A stretch of DNA of 64,000 nt from Robiginitalea myxolifaciens (GCF_900115205.1 NZ_FOYQ01000002.1:1116001-1180000); one strand, 5' to 3'. Shown: positions 1 to 10,130, counted from the stretch's first letter. The notes: generated from the letters alone by a model not told the origin. Translations and numbers: made by a program.

Positions 1-1340
1 CAGGCGACGCTTTCGGGCAGGTAATCCTCAAAAGCCTTGCGTACTACCCATTTCTCCATGCGATCCGGACCGGCCATCTTGTCCTTGGGATTCAGACGCA
101 TGGCCACATCCATGAATTCCTTGTCCAGGAAGGGTACGCGCCCCTCAATGCCCCAGGCAGCCAATGATTTATTGGCACGCAGGCAATCGTACATGTGCAA
201 CTTTTCCAGTTTGCGTACAGTTTCCTCGTGGAAATCTTTTGGGCTTGGTGCTTTGTGGAAGTAAAGGTAGCCGCCAAAGAGCTCATCGGCGCCTTCTCCG
301 GAGAGGACCATCTTAATCCCCATAGATTTGATAACACGCGCCATAAGATACATGGGCGTGGAAGCCCGGATAGTAGTAATATCATATGTTTCCAGATGGT
401 AGATAACGTCCCGGATCGCATCCAGACCTTCCTGGATGGTAAAGGTGATTTCGTGGTGGACGGTCCCGATATGGTCGGCTACTTTTCGCGCAGCTGCCAA
501 ATCCGGAGATCCCACCAACCCAACGGAAAACGAATGCAATCGCGGCCACCAGGCCTCATCGGCATCCCCGGATTCGATACGCTTCTGGGCAAAGGTGCGT
601 GCAATGGCCGAAGTCACAGAGCTGTCCAATCCACCTGAAAGTAGTACCCCATAAGGCACATCAGACATTAACTGCCGGTGTACGGCATCTTCAAGGGCCT
701 TCCGCAATTCCGGAATGCTGGTCTCATTTTCTTTAACCGCTTCATAAGAGGTCCACTCCCGGGAATACCACTTCTGAAAACCTTCCTCCTTGCTGCTCAG
801 ATAATGGCCCGGAGGGAAAAGTTCAATGCGGGTACAAGTACCTTCCAACGCTTTTAATTCCGAAGCCACATAAAAAGTCCCAAACTGATCCCATCCGATA
901 TAGAGCGGGATTATGCCCATGTGATCGCGGGCAATCAGGTAGCTTCCATCCCGGCTGTCGTATATGGCAAAGGCAAATATCCCGTTGAGCTCGTCGATGA
1001 AATCCGCGCCTTTTTCCTGGTACAGGGGAAGGATCACCTCGCAATCCGATTGGGTCTGGAAAGCATAGTTGCCTTCGAACTGCTGACGCAGCTCCCGGTG
1101 ATTATATATCTCCCCATTGGCAGCGAGTACAAGATTTCCGTCAGGGCTCAGCAAAGGCTGTTTTCCTGAAGCCGGATCTACTATAGCCAGGCGCTCATGG
1201 GCCAGGATGCCATTTTGATCCGAATATATTCCACTCCAGTCCGGTCCGCGATGACGCAGTTTTCCGGACATTTCAAGTAATTGGGGGCGCAGCGTATCTA
1301 CTGCTTGTTTTAATTCAAAGGCGCATACAATTCCGCACAT
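1..1340 (-). CDS. asnB: asparagine synthase B (glutamine-hydrolysing), C-terminus beyond the window
   Basis: Makes asparagine from aspartate, glutamine and ATP in the cytoplasm. The protein starts MCGIVCAFE, so after removal of the initiator Met the Cys is the N-terminal nucleophile of a class II glutamine amidotransferase domain. The frame stays open to the window edge, and its last visible part reads MEKWVVRKAFEDYLPE, typical of the C-terminal half of the synthetase domain. About 446 residues are present of the usual 550 or so; the rest lies upstream of base 1. The start is fixed by the need for Cys2. It is divergent from the DUF2911 gene across a very AT-rich spacer. High confidence in family and start. 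Confidence 0.95.
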   Translation of the reverse strand, partial: MCGIVCAFELKQAVDTLRPQLLEMSGKLRHRGPDWSGIYSDQNGILAHERLAIVDPASGKQPLLSPDGNLVLAANGEIYNHRELRQQFEGNYAFQTQSDCEVILPLYQEKGADFIDELNGIFAFAIYDSRDGSYLIARDHMGIIPLYIGWDQFGTFYVASELKALEGTCTRIELFPPGHYLSSKEEGFQKWYSREWTSYEAVKENETSIPELRKALEDAVHRQLMSDVPYGVLLSGGLDSSVTSAIARTFAQKRIESGDADEAWWPRLHSFSVGLVGSPDLAAARKVADHIGTVHHEITFTIQEGLDAIRDVIYHLETYDITTIRASTPMYLMARVIKSMGIKMVLSGEGADELFGGYLYFHKAPSPKDFHEETVRKLEKLHMYDCLRANKSLAAWGIEGRVPFLDKEFMDVAMRLNPKDKMAGPDRMEKWVVRKAFEDYLPESVA

Positions 1341-1572
1341 AGCATTATAATTTATTGTCAAATATCATTTATAATATTATTATTTGAAACATATAATTGC
1401 TATATGATTAATATTTATAATTTTTAATCCGCTTTTTAGTGCATTTTGTAATGATCAGTGGAATATACCAGCTGTTGCCTTACAAGCTGTAAGGCCACCC
1501 AAATTTTAACGACCTTTTAAATATATCCCCCTGAAAAAGGGAGTAGTTTTAGACTCGAAAATCAATACACCT
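1341..1572. promoter_or_regulatory. AT-rich divergent spacer (asnB / DUF2911 gene)
   Basis: A 232-base divergent spacer. The part next to asnB (about 1345-1430) is almost pure A/T and contains GATATTTG on the asnB strand, an imperfect match to the Bacteroidota -7 element TAnnTTTG. On the other side, TAGTTTTA near 1543-1550 is an imperfect -7 match for the DUF2911 gene. No gene is visible inside. Confidence 0.35.
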
Positions 1573-2112
1573 ATGAAAAAATTACGCTTATTTACCATCC
1601 TGGCCCTTGCGCTGGGACTTTCAGCAACCATGAATGCACAGGAATTCAGCGGGATGGATTCCAGCCCTATGGATGCTGCCGCCTACCCTTCGAGCTATCG
1701 GGTTTCGGACAAAGCAATCCGAATTACCTATAGCCGTCCACAGCTTAAAGGACGTTCTTTAGCCGATCTGGCACCTGCCGGTAAAGTATGGAGAACCGGG
1801 GCTAACGAAGCTCCTGAGATCACTTTTTACAAGGATGTGAATTTTGGAGGACAAGCTATCCCCGCCGGTACCTATTCCCTGTTTACCCAACCAGGAGACA
1901 AGGAGTGGACGGTAATTCTGAACAAAAATCTCAATCAATGGGGCGCCTACAGTTATGACCAGGGAGCCGATGTAGCCCGGGTCAGCGTTCCTGCTTCCAT
2001 GGCCGGAGAACCTCTGGAAGCCTTTTCAATTGCCTTTAAGGAAGTTGAAGATGGCGTACACATGGTAATGGGATGGGACTCCCTGCGTGTTGCAGTCCCT
2101 ATTACAATGTAA
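1573..2112 (+). CDS. DUF2911 domain secreted protein
   Basis: A 179-residue protein with a signal peptide (residues 1-22, cleavage after MNAQ). The mature part matches the DUF2911 family common in Bacteroidota: an SxxYRVSDKAIRITYSRPxxKGR block, then VWRTGANEAPEITFYKDV, then PAGTYSLFT and WTVILNKNLNQWGAY. The function of the family is unknown; it is a small, probably periplasmic beta-rich domain. This copy is a single-domain version. It is monocistronic and followed by a strong hairpin terminator. Confident in family, no function claimed. Confidence 0.9.
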   Translation: MKKLRLFTILALALGLSATMNAQEFSGMDSSPMDAAAYPSSYRVSDKAIRITYSRPQLKGRSLADLAPAGKVWRTGANEAPEITFYKDVNFGGQAIPAGTYSLFTQPGDKEWTVILNKNLNQWGAYSYDQGADVARVSVPASMAGEPLEAFSIAFKEVEDGVHMVMGWDSLRVAVPITM

Positions 2113-2158
2113 ATTGCTATCAGAAAGAAACGGGTTTCCCTCTATCCGGGAAATCAAC

Positions 2159-2194
2159 GTAAAACGGCAGCCAGCAGGCTGCCGTTTTTTATTG
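2159..2194. terminator. bidirectional rho-independent terminator
   Basis: A perfect GC-rich stem (arms AACGGCAGCC and GGCTGCCGTT, loop AGCA) with A's before and T's after, between the convergent DUF2911 and amidohydrolase genes. It can stop transcription from both sides. Confidence 0.9.
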
Positions 2195-2228
2195 GATTAG
2201 GCTGGAATTCCCAACCGAATACCCTGAA

Positions 2229-3890
2229 TTACTTTTCGAAGACCAATTCCCCTCCCAGGTAAGTCCGGACAACTCCGATTTCGGGTAAAGCCTCATTGGG
2301 TGCTTCCATCAGGTCGGCATCCAGGACGGTAAAGTCTCCCATTTTACCGGCTTCAATGCTCCCTTTCTCATCTTCCTCAAAATTGGAATAGGCAGCCCAA
2401 ATGGTCATGCCGCGCAGGGCTTCTTCGCGGCTTAACGCCCCTTCCATTTGAAAGCCTCCTTCCGGATAGCCCGAATTATCCATACGCGCTACGGCTGCGT
2501 AGAATGTAAACATGGGGTTTACGAATTCCACAGGGAAATCTGTTCCCAGAGCCACAATACCAGAAGCGTCCAGCAATTGTGAAAAGGCGTATGCCCCGGG
2601 CATCCGCTCCGCGCCCAGGCGATCCTCGGCCCAGTACATATCACTGGTAGCGTGGGTAGGTTGAATAGAGGGAATAATCTTGGAGTCGAACTGTTCAAAA
2701 TCTTCCAACCCTACAATCTGCGCGTGTTCTATCTTCCAACGGGGGTCCTCAAGCCCATCCAGCGCAGCGCGGTAAGCCCTAAGGACAGCGATATTGGCTG
2801 AATCCCCGATGGCATGGGTATTCATTTGGAATCCGGCAATTGCCAGGCGCTCAGCCAGGGCTTCCAGATCCTCCGCAGGAGTAATCATGGCCCCGAAGTG
2901 ACCCGCCTGATCGGAATAAGGAGCTTTTAGGGCAGCCCCACGGGAACCCAGGGCGCCGTCGGCATACACCTTTACAGAGCGCACATTCAGCCGGTCCGTT
3001 TTTATTTTTCCTTCCGGCAGCATCAGATCCAGGTTTTGCGGGGTGTTGCTGATCATCGCATAAATGCGCATTTTTAATTCATCGGATTGTTGCAGGTCGT
3101 TGATCAGGCCGATTACCTCAGGACTAAGGCCGGCATCGTTTACGGTAGTCAAGCCATATGATAAACAGATTTCTTCTGCTTGTTGCAATGCCCGTGTCTG
3201 TGCTTCCTGATCCGGAGCTGGCCAACGAGACATAACGAGATCCATAGGACTGTCTACCAAAACCCCGGTTGGTTGGCCATTGGCCAGGATTACTTCCCCA
3301 CCGGGAACCCGGGTAGACGCATTGATTCCACCAAGATCTAAAGCCTTTTGATTCACCAGCAATGCATGGCCATCTACGCGTTCCAGGGCTACAGGAATAT
3401 CTGGAAACAGGCTGTCCAGGGCCTTTTTCGTTGGAAATTCCTTAACCTCCCAATCGTTCTGGTCCCAGCCCCGGCCATAGAGATATTCCGAAGGATTTTC
3501 CTCTTGAAACGCGACAATTTTCTGCAACACTTCCTCATAGCTAGTGGTACCTACAAGGTCTACGGCCCCCTGATTCAATCCCAGACCAAAAAAGTGGCAA
3601 TGGGCATCGATCAATCCGGGAACGATGGTCTGCCCTCCGGCATCCCAACTATCTGCGGAAGCATAGGCCTGCTGTATATCAGCATCGCTGCCGACTGCCA
3701 GGAATTTACCGTCCTTAACGGCAAAAGCACTGGCCGTGCTGAAGGCATCATCTACCGTATAGACTTTGGCGTTGTACACGATCAGATCTGCCTGCTCTTT
3801 CTCGGGAGAACAAGAAGCGAGCATTAGCAATAATACCAGGGAAAATCCGGCAATAGGTCTTTGTAAAAAACTGGAGTAACTTATTTTCAT
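2229..3890 (-). CDS. amidohydrolase family lipoprotein (YtcJ-like, Amidohydro_3)
   Basis: A 553-residue metal-dependent hydrolase of the YtcJ/Amidohydro_3 type. N-terminal lipoprotein signal with lipobox LASC (Cys27), so probably periplasm-facing and lipid-anchored. Metal-binding His pair in GLIDAHCHFFG (His97, His99), later WKIEHAQIVG and MNTHAIGD His residues, and a catalytic Asp in ALGTDFPVE near residue 440. The length is normal for the family. YtcJ-like proteins hydrolyse amide or carbamate bonds of mostly unknown substrates, so a specific reaction cannot be named. Single gene, convergent with the DUF2911 gene across the hairpin terminator. Confidence 0.9.
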   Translation of the reverse strand: MKISYSSFLQRPIAGFSLVLLLMLASCSPEKEQADLIVYNAKVYTVDDAFSTASAFAVKDGKFLAVGSDADIQQAYASADSWDAGGQTIVPGLIDAHCHFFGLGLNQGAVDLVGTTSYEEVLQKIVAFQEENPSEYLYGRGWDQNDWEVKEFPTKKALDSLFPDIPVALERVDGHALLVNQKALDLGGINASTRVPGGEVILANGQPTGVLVDSPMDLVMSRWPAPDQEAQTRALQQAEEICLSYGLTTVNDAGLSPEVIGLINDLQQSDELKMRIYAMISNTPQNLDLMLPEGKIKTDRLNVRSVKVYADGALGSRGAALKAPYSDQAGHFGAMITPAEDLEALAERLAIAGFQMNTHAIGDSANIAVLRAYRAALDGLEDPRWKIEHAQIVGLEDFEQFDSKIIPSIQPTHATSDMYWAEDRLGAERMPGAYAFSQLLDASGIVALGTDFPVEFVNPMFTFYAAVARMDNSGYPEGGFQMEGALSREEALRGMTIWAAYSNFEEDEKGSIEAGKMGDFTVLDADLMEAPNEALPEIGVVRTYLGGELVFEK

Positions 3891-3939
3891 GAAATGCGTT
3901 TTTATGAATCCCCTGTTTGGGAAAAACGCCTAAAGATAC

Positions 3940-5052
3940 TCAATTCTGCCCGTCGGGTCTAAGGCTGTCCCGGACCGAATGAATGATGAATTCTACACGC
4001 CTGTTCTGCCGACGTCCCAGGGAATCCCGGTTACTGCTTACAGGTCTTGAAGCCCCATAGCCGCGATAAGAAATCCGATCCCTGGCAATCCCGAGTTGCT
4101 CCAAATAGGCGGTAACCGAATGGCAGCGGCGTTCTGATAAAAATTGATTATAAGGTGCCTCGCCGACATTATCGGTATGACCCCGCAATTCCAGGGAGTA
4201 CTCATGATCCGACCTCAAAAACTGTCCCAGTGCATTGAGGCGTTCCTTGCCAATGGTGCTGAGTTTGTGGGAATCGAATTCAAAAACAACCGTAGGCAGG
4301 GTCTGCAGACTATCCAGCGAAAACTTCGGCAGGGCCTCGGGAACCCCAAGGGAATCCAAAGCTACCAGGGAGAGGTCGTCGAGGTAATAGTAGGCCCCCT
4401 TATTGGATCCTTTCCGGCGGGTTTTACGCGTCCGCTGATCCGATTCAAAATTTCCTAAAATGAGTACAGCCTCCCCACCTTGCGCCTTGAAGGTAGTCTC
4501 CAGTCTTACCCAATGGCGTGCAGCGGTCAGGTCTTTATGGGTCGGTAAATCAATATAGGTATAGCGATACCCGGAATGCGCCATGCGACGCCGTGAGGAA
4601 AGTACTTTTCGGGTGCCTTCCCGCAAAGGGTGATTGCTGAAAAGCAGCCCGAGTTGCGCCAGGGAATAATCCGAGCGCTCAGCCAGGCTCAAAGCGGCAG
4701 AAAATCGATAGGTTTTACCGGCCTTCAGAGCATTGTACAGACGAACCTGAACGTATTCCCGGTACTCGGAAGGAGCATAGGCATAAAAGCCTGCGTAAGC
4801 CTTTCCCTCTGCAGGTTCCTGTTCCCCGTTAAAGTTTTCGGGGGCGCCCATTTCCGGGCTGCATTGGTGGAAAAAATCAGTTGATCCGCGGGTCGGGCAG
4901 GTCCAGTAGTATAAATCTTCTTCGAAATTTCCCAGCGTTTGCGGGCACCGGCGATAATGCTCAAATCCCGGGTTGGGAATGAGGTTCTGTGCGCCTGCCA
5001 AAAATGGAATGAGCAGGGCTACTAGCAGGGGGAAATACAGGGTTCTCGACAT
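3940..5052 (-). CDS. OmpA-family outer-membrane protein
   Basis: 370 residues from the chosen start MSRTLYFPLL, which gives a clean signal peptide ending FLAGAQ; an ATG 15 codons further upstream would put polar residues before it. The N-terminal two thirds (NLIPNPGFEHYRRCP onward) resembles the carbohydrate-binding-like beta-sandwich often found ahead of OmpA domains in flavobacteria. The C-terminal 110 residues are an OmpA/MotB peptidoglycan-binding domain: VVFEFDSHKLS, LRGHTDNVG, NQFLSERRCHSV, RRQNRRVEF. It probably sits in the outer membrane and holds peptidoglycan non-covalently. It follows the barrel gene on the same strand with an 87-base gap. Confidence 0.88.
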   Translation of the reverse strand: MSRTLYFPLLVALLIPFLAGAQNLIPNPGFEHYRRCPQTLGNFEEDLYYWTCPTRGSTDFFHQCSPEMGAPENFNGEQEPAEGKAYAGFYAYAPSEYREYVQVRLYNALKAGKTYRFSAALSLAERSDYSLAQLGLLFSNHPLREGTRKVLSSRRRMAHSGYRYTYIDLPTHKDLTAARHWVRLETTFKAQGGEAVLILGNFESDQRTRKTRRKGSNKGAYYYLDDLSLVALDSLGVPEALPKFSLDSLQTLPTVVFEFDSHKLSTIGKERLNALGQFLRSDHEYSLELRGHTDNVGEAPYNQFLSERRCHSVTAYLEQLGIARDRISYRGYGASRPVSSNRDSLGRRQNRRVEFIIHSVRDSLRPDGQN

Positions 5053-5139
5053 GTACCTCGAAGTATCCGATCCAAGGTACGAAATCGAGAAATGCAAACT
5101 GGATGCTTAGGTTGAACAGCGCTAAAATTCGGTAAAAGC

Positions 5140-6894
5140 CTACAAATCAAACTTATAGCTTACGCCAGCAAGTACCTGCAAGCCCTGAACACGGAAATTG
5201 GCCCATCGTTGGTAATCGTTCCCCAGCAGGTTGCTCCCACGCGCAAAAATGCTCAACTGATCATTGACCCGATATCCCAGGTGGGCGTTGGCATCGACAT
5301 AACTATCGAGCTCCAAAATGGTTGCCGGATAGTTTTCGGAGAGTGTATTTTCTAAAGCAACCGAAGAGAAATCGCTCCGCATACCGACGTAGAACAGATT
5401 GAGCCCGCCGTACCAGCCACTGTTGTGCTGATAGTCCAGGGTAGCGCTTCCTTCCGTATCGGGGAGGTTCCAGGCCGGGTTGTCGGTTTCCGTGTCGTAA
5501 TCATAGACGGCCCCACTAAGACCGAGGGTGAAATTTCTGTTCAGGCTGAATTCGAGTGCCCCGGAAATTCCCAGGGTCTTGACGTCGTCGTAAAACAAGC
5601 GGAAGGAGTTTCCGTAGTTGTATCCCTTTTCATCGCCCCGGGTTTCGTTCTGAGGGTTGAGAATAAAGAGGGGCAGGAAATTTTCCGCCCGGTAGGTCCC
5701 TCGCAAATCATAACTGACACTAGGCGCCAGCTGCCCCTTAAAGCCCAAATTGGCTTCGTATTGACGATCCGTTGGTCGAATCTGCAGGGTGGGCGAAACG
5801 AAAGGGTTATCCTGGGTAAATTCGTAATAACTGTTCTGCATTAATCCCCCCTCTACCCCGGCGTAAGCAATAACCGATTCCTCCAGCAATCGGTAGGAAG
5901 CAGCTACAGCCGGATAGATGTAGAAATCCGTATCGTTGTTTTCCAGATCGAGGCCTACTACAAAGCGAGCCCCCAATTCCAGTTTCAAGTCGTCCCGGAG
6001 CATCAACAATCGCGGCCGCACTCCGGCGATCAGGAAACTGTAATCAATCCCGGTTGTATTAAAGAATTCGGCCTGATCAGCATTGGTAAAACTACCACCT
6101 ACATAATCGGCGGCAACACCCAGGTCAAGGGCTTCTTCGGTAAGCGGAAAACTGAACCCGGCTTCGAAACGCGCCCGGTTCTCCCCGGAATCTGCGGCAT
6201 CCCAAAAGCGGCGAAGTAAGAGTTCGGCATCCTTGAAGTACGTTTCCTCCATTTGGATTCCCCCTTTAATCTCCCCCCGGAAATAATCCTGTGTTTCATC
6301 GATCCCTGCAATTGTGGGCTCATCAAAGGTTTCCTCAGGCAGTCCGTACCAGTTATACCTCCGGTGCTCAATCCCTGCCGTAGCATTCCACTCCCAGTCC
6401 CGCTCCCGCTGGGCATACGTCAGGCTGAGATCGGTATTGTAGAAATCGGTATCCAGGGGTGTATTTTCAATATCCCCCCGCGAACTGAGGTGGCTCAGCC
6501 CAAAGTCCAGGCGTTTGCTGCCGCGATCATAATCCCGGCTTATGTAGAAATCCGCCAGGGCATTGTTGTAGTTCCCCAATCCAATTGCGGCATAACTGCT
6601 GTATAGTTTTTCAGGGGTCGCACGCTCAACGGTAGCAGCCCGGCCTTTAGCAGGCGTAAAGGTAGAAGCCACCGGCACCGGCAAAATGGTATACTCAATG
6701 GGTTTCTTACGCAGGACGATAGAATCATTCAAGCTGGGCAAGGTCTTGATCTTATAAGCATCAGAGACTGTTGGCGTATACGATCGCGTGACGGTAACGG
6801 TTTCCGTCCCCAGGTCGTCGTCCTCCTGGCTCCATCCCATTTGGGAAAAACAGAGGGCTGCAACTAACAAACAGTATTTTAAGGTGTTCTTCAT
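5140..6894 (-). CDS. outer-membrane beta-barrel protein (TonB-dependent-receptor-like, plug-less)
   Basis: 584 residues from MKNTLKYCLL, chosen because it starts a signal peptide ending GWSQ; an ATG 12 codons upstream is less likely. After a short acidic linker (EDDDLGTETVTVTRSYTPTV) come alternating amphipathic strands rich in aromatic residues to the C-terminus, which ends in a strand finishing YKFDL, typical of outer-membrane barrels. It ends with a TonB-receptor-like motif (SIFARGSNLLGNDYQRW), but no plug domain is visible, so it is a barrel of receptor ancestry rather than a standard transporter. It lies 47 bases after the large TPR gene and is probably co-transcribed; the pair probably works together at the outer membrane. 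A relation to PorF-type barrels is possible but unproven. Confidence 0.8.
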   Translation of the reverse strand: MKNTLKYCLLVAALCFSQMGWSQEDDDLGTETVTVTRSYTPTVSDAYKIKTLPSLNDSIVLRKKPIEYTILPVPVASTFTPAKGRAATVERATPEKLYSSYAAIGLGNYNNALADFYISRDYDRGSKRLDFGLSHLSSRGDIENTPLDTDFYNTDLSLTYAQRERDWEWNATAGIEHRRYNWYGLPEETFDEPTIAGIDETQDYFRGEIKGGIQMEETYFKDAELLLRRFWDAADSGENRARFEAGFSFPLTEEALDLGVAADYVGGSFTNADQAEFFNTTGIDYSFLIAGVRPRLLMLRDDLKLELGARFVVGLDLENNDTDFYIYPAVAASYRLLEESVIAYAGVEGGLMQNSYYEFTQDNPFVSPTLQIRPTDRQYEANLGFKGQLAPSVSYDLRGTYRAENFLPLFILNPQNETRGDEKGYNYGNSFRLFYDDVKTLGISGALEFSLNRNFTLGLSGAVYDYDTETDNPAWNLPDTEGSATLDYQHNSGWYGGLNLFYVGMRSDFSSVALENTLSENYPATILELDSYVDANAHLGYRVNDQLSIFARGSNLLGNDYQRWANFRVQGLQVLAGVSYKFDL

Positions 6895-6941
6895 TGTGTT
6901 TCTTCGTATGAATGTATTGAGGATCCCCACGTGCTCAGCTC

Positions 6942-9900
6942 CTAATTCCCTTGTGGATCAACGGAAGCATTGCGCTGCGCCTCCTTGGCGCGGATACGGG
7001 TTAGTTCCTTTTGAGCTTCTTCCACCAGGTCCGGATAAGCGCCGAAATTTGCAATCACGTTCTCCAGGATGTAGGTGGCTTGAAAGGCGTCGTCGAGTTC
7101 ATCAAAATTCTTGGCCATAAGAACCAGGCCTTTACCACCCCATTCCTTATAGGCTGCATAGTCTTTGGCAAGGCGTTGGACCGAGGCATTAGACGCTTCA
7201 AAGGCCGCTTCGCGATGCTGGAAAAGCGCCTGGAAATAAAGGGCTTCTGCAGCCGTACCGCCGGTAGCAATTTCGAGCACCTGCTGGTAGCTCGCTTTAG
7301 CTTTTTGAAAATCGCCGGTTTCCCATGCCGAGCGGGCAATCATCAGTCGGGCATCACTGCGGATTCGATCGTCTAGCCCGGGGCTGGAAAGCACCTTCTC
7401 TGCATAATTGAGGGTGCGGGTATAGTCTTTTTGCCCGTAATAGCCCTTCATCAGGTTGGATTGGGCAAAGGTTCTGTTCTGCGGAATATCGGCCCGGGCC
7501 TCCAATTGGAGTAGATAAGGCAGGGCCGCGGGATAGTCGTTTTTAGAAATCAGGATTTCACACACCCGGGTCAGGGCCTGCTCAGCAGCCTCACCCGTCC
7601 CGGATTCGGCAACCACTTTAAAGTGGCCCAGGGCAGTATCCTTATCCCCTGCTGCGAATTGCATCTTTGCCAATTCAAAATGCGCCTCATTGCGCCGGCT
7701 TCCTCCCGGAAACTGTTCCAGGTACTTTTCGTAGGCCCGTTCGGCAGCCGAGGTATTACCCTGCATTTGTTGTTTCTGCGCAGCCTCGAAAGAGGCGGCC
7801 TCCAATTCGCTATCGGTTACCTCCACAAAATCGAGGTTTCGGGCCCATCGCGCATATTCGTCTACCCGTCCCAGGTCTACATAGATGAGTTTGGCTGTTT
7901 GAACGGCCTGGCTGGCTTGCCCGGAATTCGGGTACGTGTCTACCACAGCGCGGAATACCTCTAAAGCTTCCTCATTGCGTCCGGAGTTATAATAAACCAG
8001 GCCTTTACGCATCATGGCTGCAGGAACCAGGGAACTCATGCGGTATTCCCGGATCAAACGATCATAGGCAGCAATCGCATCCCCGTCCCGTCCGGCCTGC
8101 ACGTAGCTGTTGCCCAATTCAAAAAGTGCATCGTCTTTGAGGCTGGAATTCGGAAATCGGCTCACAAAAGCATCCAACTCGTCACGCTTCTTGGATTCCT
8201 GTCCGAGGAACCCAAAACTCATAGCTTTCTGATACGCGGCATAATCCCTTTCGGAGCTTCCGGATGCCAGGGCCTGGTCGTATGCCGAGATGGCCTGCTG
8301 GTAGGAGCTATTGACGAAATAGCTGTCCCCGAGGCGCATGTACGCATCGGTTTTGGCGGGACCAGACGGAGCCGAGCCAGTAAACCTGCGAAACTGTTCC
8401 GTTGCCGGTCCGTACTGTTTCAATTTAAAGTGGGCATACCCCAGTTGATAGGCCAAACCTTTGTATTCCTCCAGGCTTTGCGCCCGGGGTTCCGAGGCAA
8501 ATGCGGTGTACTCCGCGATGGCCTGTTCGTAGCCTCCGTCGGCATAGGCCGATTCCGCCTTCCAAAAGCGACTTCTTGCGGTAAACTCGGGATTGGCCCG
8601 TGTGCTGACCGCCTTATCGAAATGAACCAGGGCCTGAGGGTAATCCTCGGAAAGGAATAACTCTACCCCGCGATAAAAGGCAACTTTCTGAAAGGTCTCG
8701 TCACTGGCGTAACCCCTGTTCTCTTCCAGCAATTCCATAGCTCCGGCAAAATTCCGGGAAGTTATGTAGGAGTCTACCAGCAGTTCCCGGATTTCACTTT
8801 GTTCTTCGGAATCGGGATAGCGTTCCAGGAAATTACCCAGCACCTGGGGAACAGGCTCATACGGGTTCCCGATCTCATAACTCAACCGCGCATAGTTCAA
8901 CAAGGCATCTTTTCGGATGTCCGGACTATACTGCATCTGACTGGCGTTGCGGTAGGCATTGAGCGCTTCCTGTTTCTTATCGAGCTCCAGGTAGCATTTG
9001 GCGAGATGGTAGTAAGCATTCTGGGCGACATCGTCTTGCCCGTCTATGATTTTATTGAATTGGCTTACCGCTGCTTCGAAGTCGCCGCGTTTGTATTGCG
9101 CGTAGCCTAGCTGGTAGTAATCGGTATTGTTCCACCGCCCGCGCTTGCCTTTGTAATCCTCCAGATAGGGGATCGCATTTTCGTATTGTCCCAAGTTAAA
9201 GTAGCTCTCTCCGATAATCTTATTGAGCTCGCTGATCTCGCGCCGATCCGACTTGGGGAGTTGCTTCTTAGCTTGTGCAATCGCCTCTTCGAAATTTCCG
9301 AGCTTAAAATTCATATCGGCCTGGTAGTAACTCAGCTTTTCTTCGAGGAGTTCCTGATCGGCGATCTGGTCAAAGCGTTCATTAGCTTCGGCATAGTCGT
9401 CCTGTTGGTAGGAAATGTATCCGAGATAATACTTTGCCTGAGAACCGTATTTGGGGGAATTGCTCACCCGCTGCAAGTAGCGTTCGGCTTCCTCAGGTTT
9501 CTGGGAGGAAAACAGGGAATAGCCGATATTAAAATCAAAGCGTTCCCTTTCGGCTCGGGAGAGGGAAGATTGATCGACCTTTTTGTACCACTTCAGGGCA
9601 TAGGGATAACGCCCGTTCTCAAAGTAGTAATCCGCTACATCGACAAAGGCGGAGTTTCTGCGAATTGAGGTGGGATAGCGCTCCACAAAATCCTCCATGA
9701 GCCGGTCGGCACCCAACTGATTCAGGCGCACCGCAGCATTGGCGATATAGTACGCGCTGTTGGCTTCAGTTTCAGGATCATCGGTCTGGGCATGCACCTC
9801 TTCGAAAAGGGTTTGTGCCGCCTGATATTGCTTATTGTTATAGAGATCGAGGGCCTCCTGATATTTCCGCTGCGCGTGGGTATAGATCGCGGATTCCTGC

Positions 9901-9959
9901 CCTATCCCCTGGCCGGTCATCCCCAAAAGGGCCAGCAGGACTATCAAAGTAGTACGCAT
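6942..9959 (-). CDS. large periplasmic TPR-repeat protein
   Basis: 1005 residues with a short signal peptide (ending GQGIGQ) and then tetratricopeptide repeats over essentially the whole length, for example AQRKYQEALDLYNNKQYQAA and IIGESYFNLGQYENAIPYLE, about 34 residues per unit. No enzymatic domain is seen; the protein should form a long superhelical scaffold in the periplasm. It is directly upstream of the outer-membrane barrel gene, and the two form a likely operon transcribed away from ftsE. TPR/barrel pairs in Bacteroidota often assist outer-membrane or secretion complexes; the specific role here is not known. Confidence 0.85.
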   Translation of the reverse strand: MRTTLIVLLALLGMTGQGIGQESAIYTHAQRKYQEALDLYNNKQYQAAQTLFEEVHAQTDDPETEANSAYYIANAAVRLNQLGADRLMEDFVERYPTSIRRNSAFVDVADYYFENGRYPYALKWYKKVDQSSLSRAERERFDFNIGYSLFSSQKPEEAERYLQRVSNSPKYGSQAKYYLGYISYQQDDYAEANERFDQIADQELLEEKLSYYQADMNFKLGNFEEAIAQAKKQLPKSDRREISELNKIIGESYFNLGQYENAIPYLEDYKGKRGRWNNTDYYQLGYAQYKRGDFEAAVSQFNKIIDGQDDVAQNAYYHLAKCYLELDKKQEALNAYRNASQMQYSPDIRKDALLNYARLSYEIGNPYEPVPQVLGNFLERYPDSEEQSEIRELLVDSYITSRNFAGAMELLEENRGYASDETFQKVAFYRGVELFLSEDYPQALVHFDKAVSTRANPEFTARSRFWKAESAYADGGYEQAIAEYTAFASEPRAQSLEEYKGLAYQLGYAHFKLKQYGPATEQFRRFTGSAPSGPAKTDAYMRLGDSYFVNSSYQQAISAYDQALASGSSERDYAAYQKAMSFGFLGQESKKRDELDAFVSRFPNSSLKDDALFELGNSYVQAGRDGDAIAAYDRLIREYRMSSLVPAAMMRKGLVYYNSGRNEEALEVFRAVVDTYPNSGQASQAVQTAKLIYVDLGRVDEYARWARNLDFVEVTDSELEAASFEAAQKQQMQGNTSAAERAYEKYLEQFPGGSRRNEAHFELAKMQFAAGDKDTALGHFKVVAESGTGEAAEQALTRVCEILISKNDYPAALPYLLQLEARADIPQNRTFAQSNLMKGYYGQKDYTRTLNYAEKVLSSPGLDDRIRSDARLMIARSAWETGDFQKAKASYQQVLEIATGGTAAEALYFQALFQHREAAFEASNASVQRLAKDYAAYKEWGGKGLVLMAKNFDELDDAFQATYILENVIANFGAYPDLVEEAQKELTRIRAKEAQRNASVDPQGN

Positions 9960-10130
9960 AGTGTTCTGTGAATAGGTTAACGAATAACCAAATTTCTATG
10001 AATAACGGCAAATACCGTTCCACAGTATGCCGGTTGGTATTTATTCACAGGCGGGCAATCAAATCTTCGCGGATCTTCTTACTTTTAATCCCAGGAAAAA
10101 TTTCCTGATTGTAAATATCAAATTCCAAAG

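Noticed and set aside
195-638. Plus-strand open frame of 147 codons
   Set aside because: Antisense to the well-supported asnB gene; no similarity to any family.
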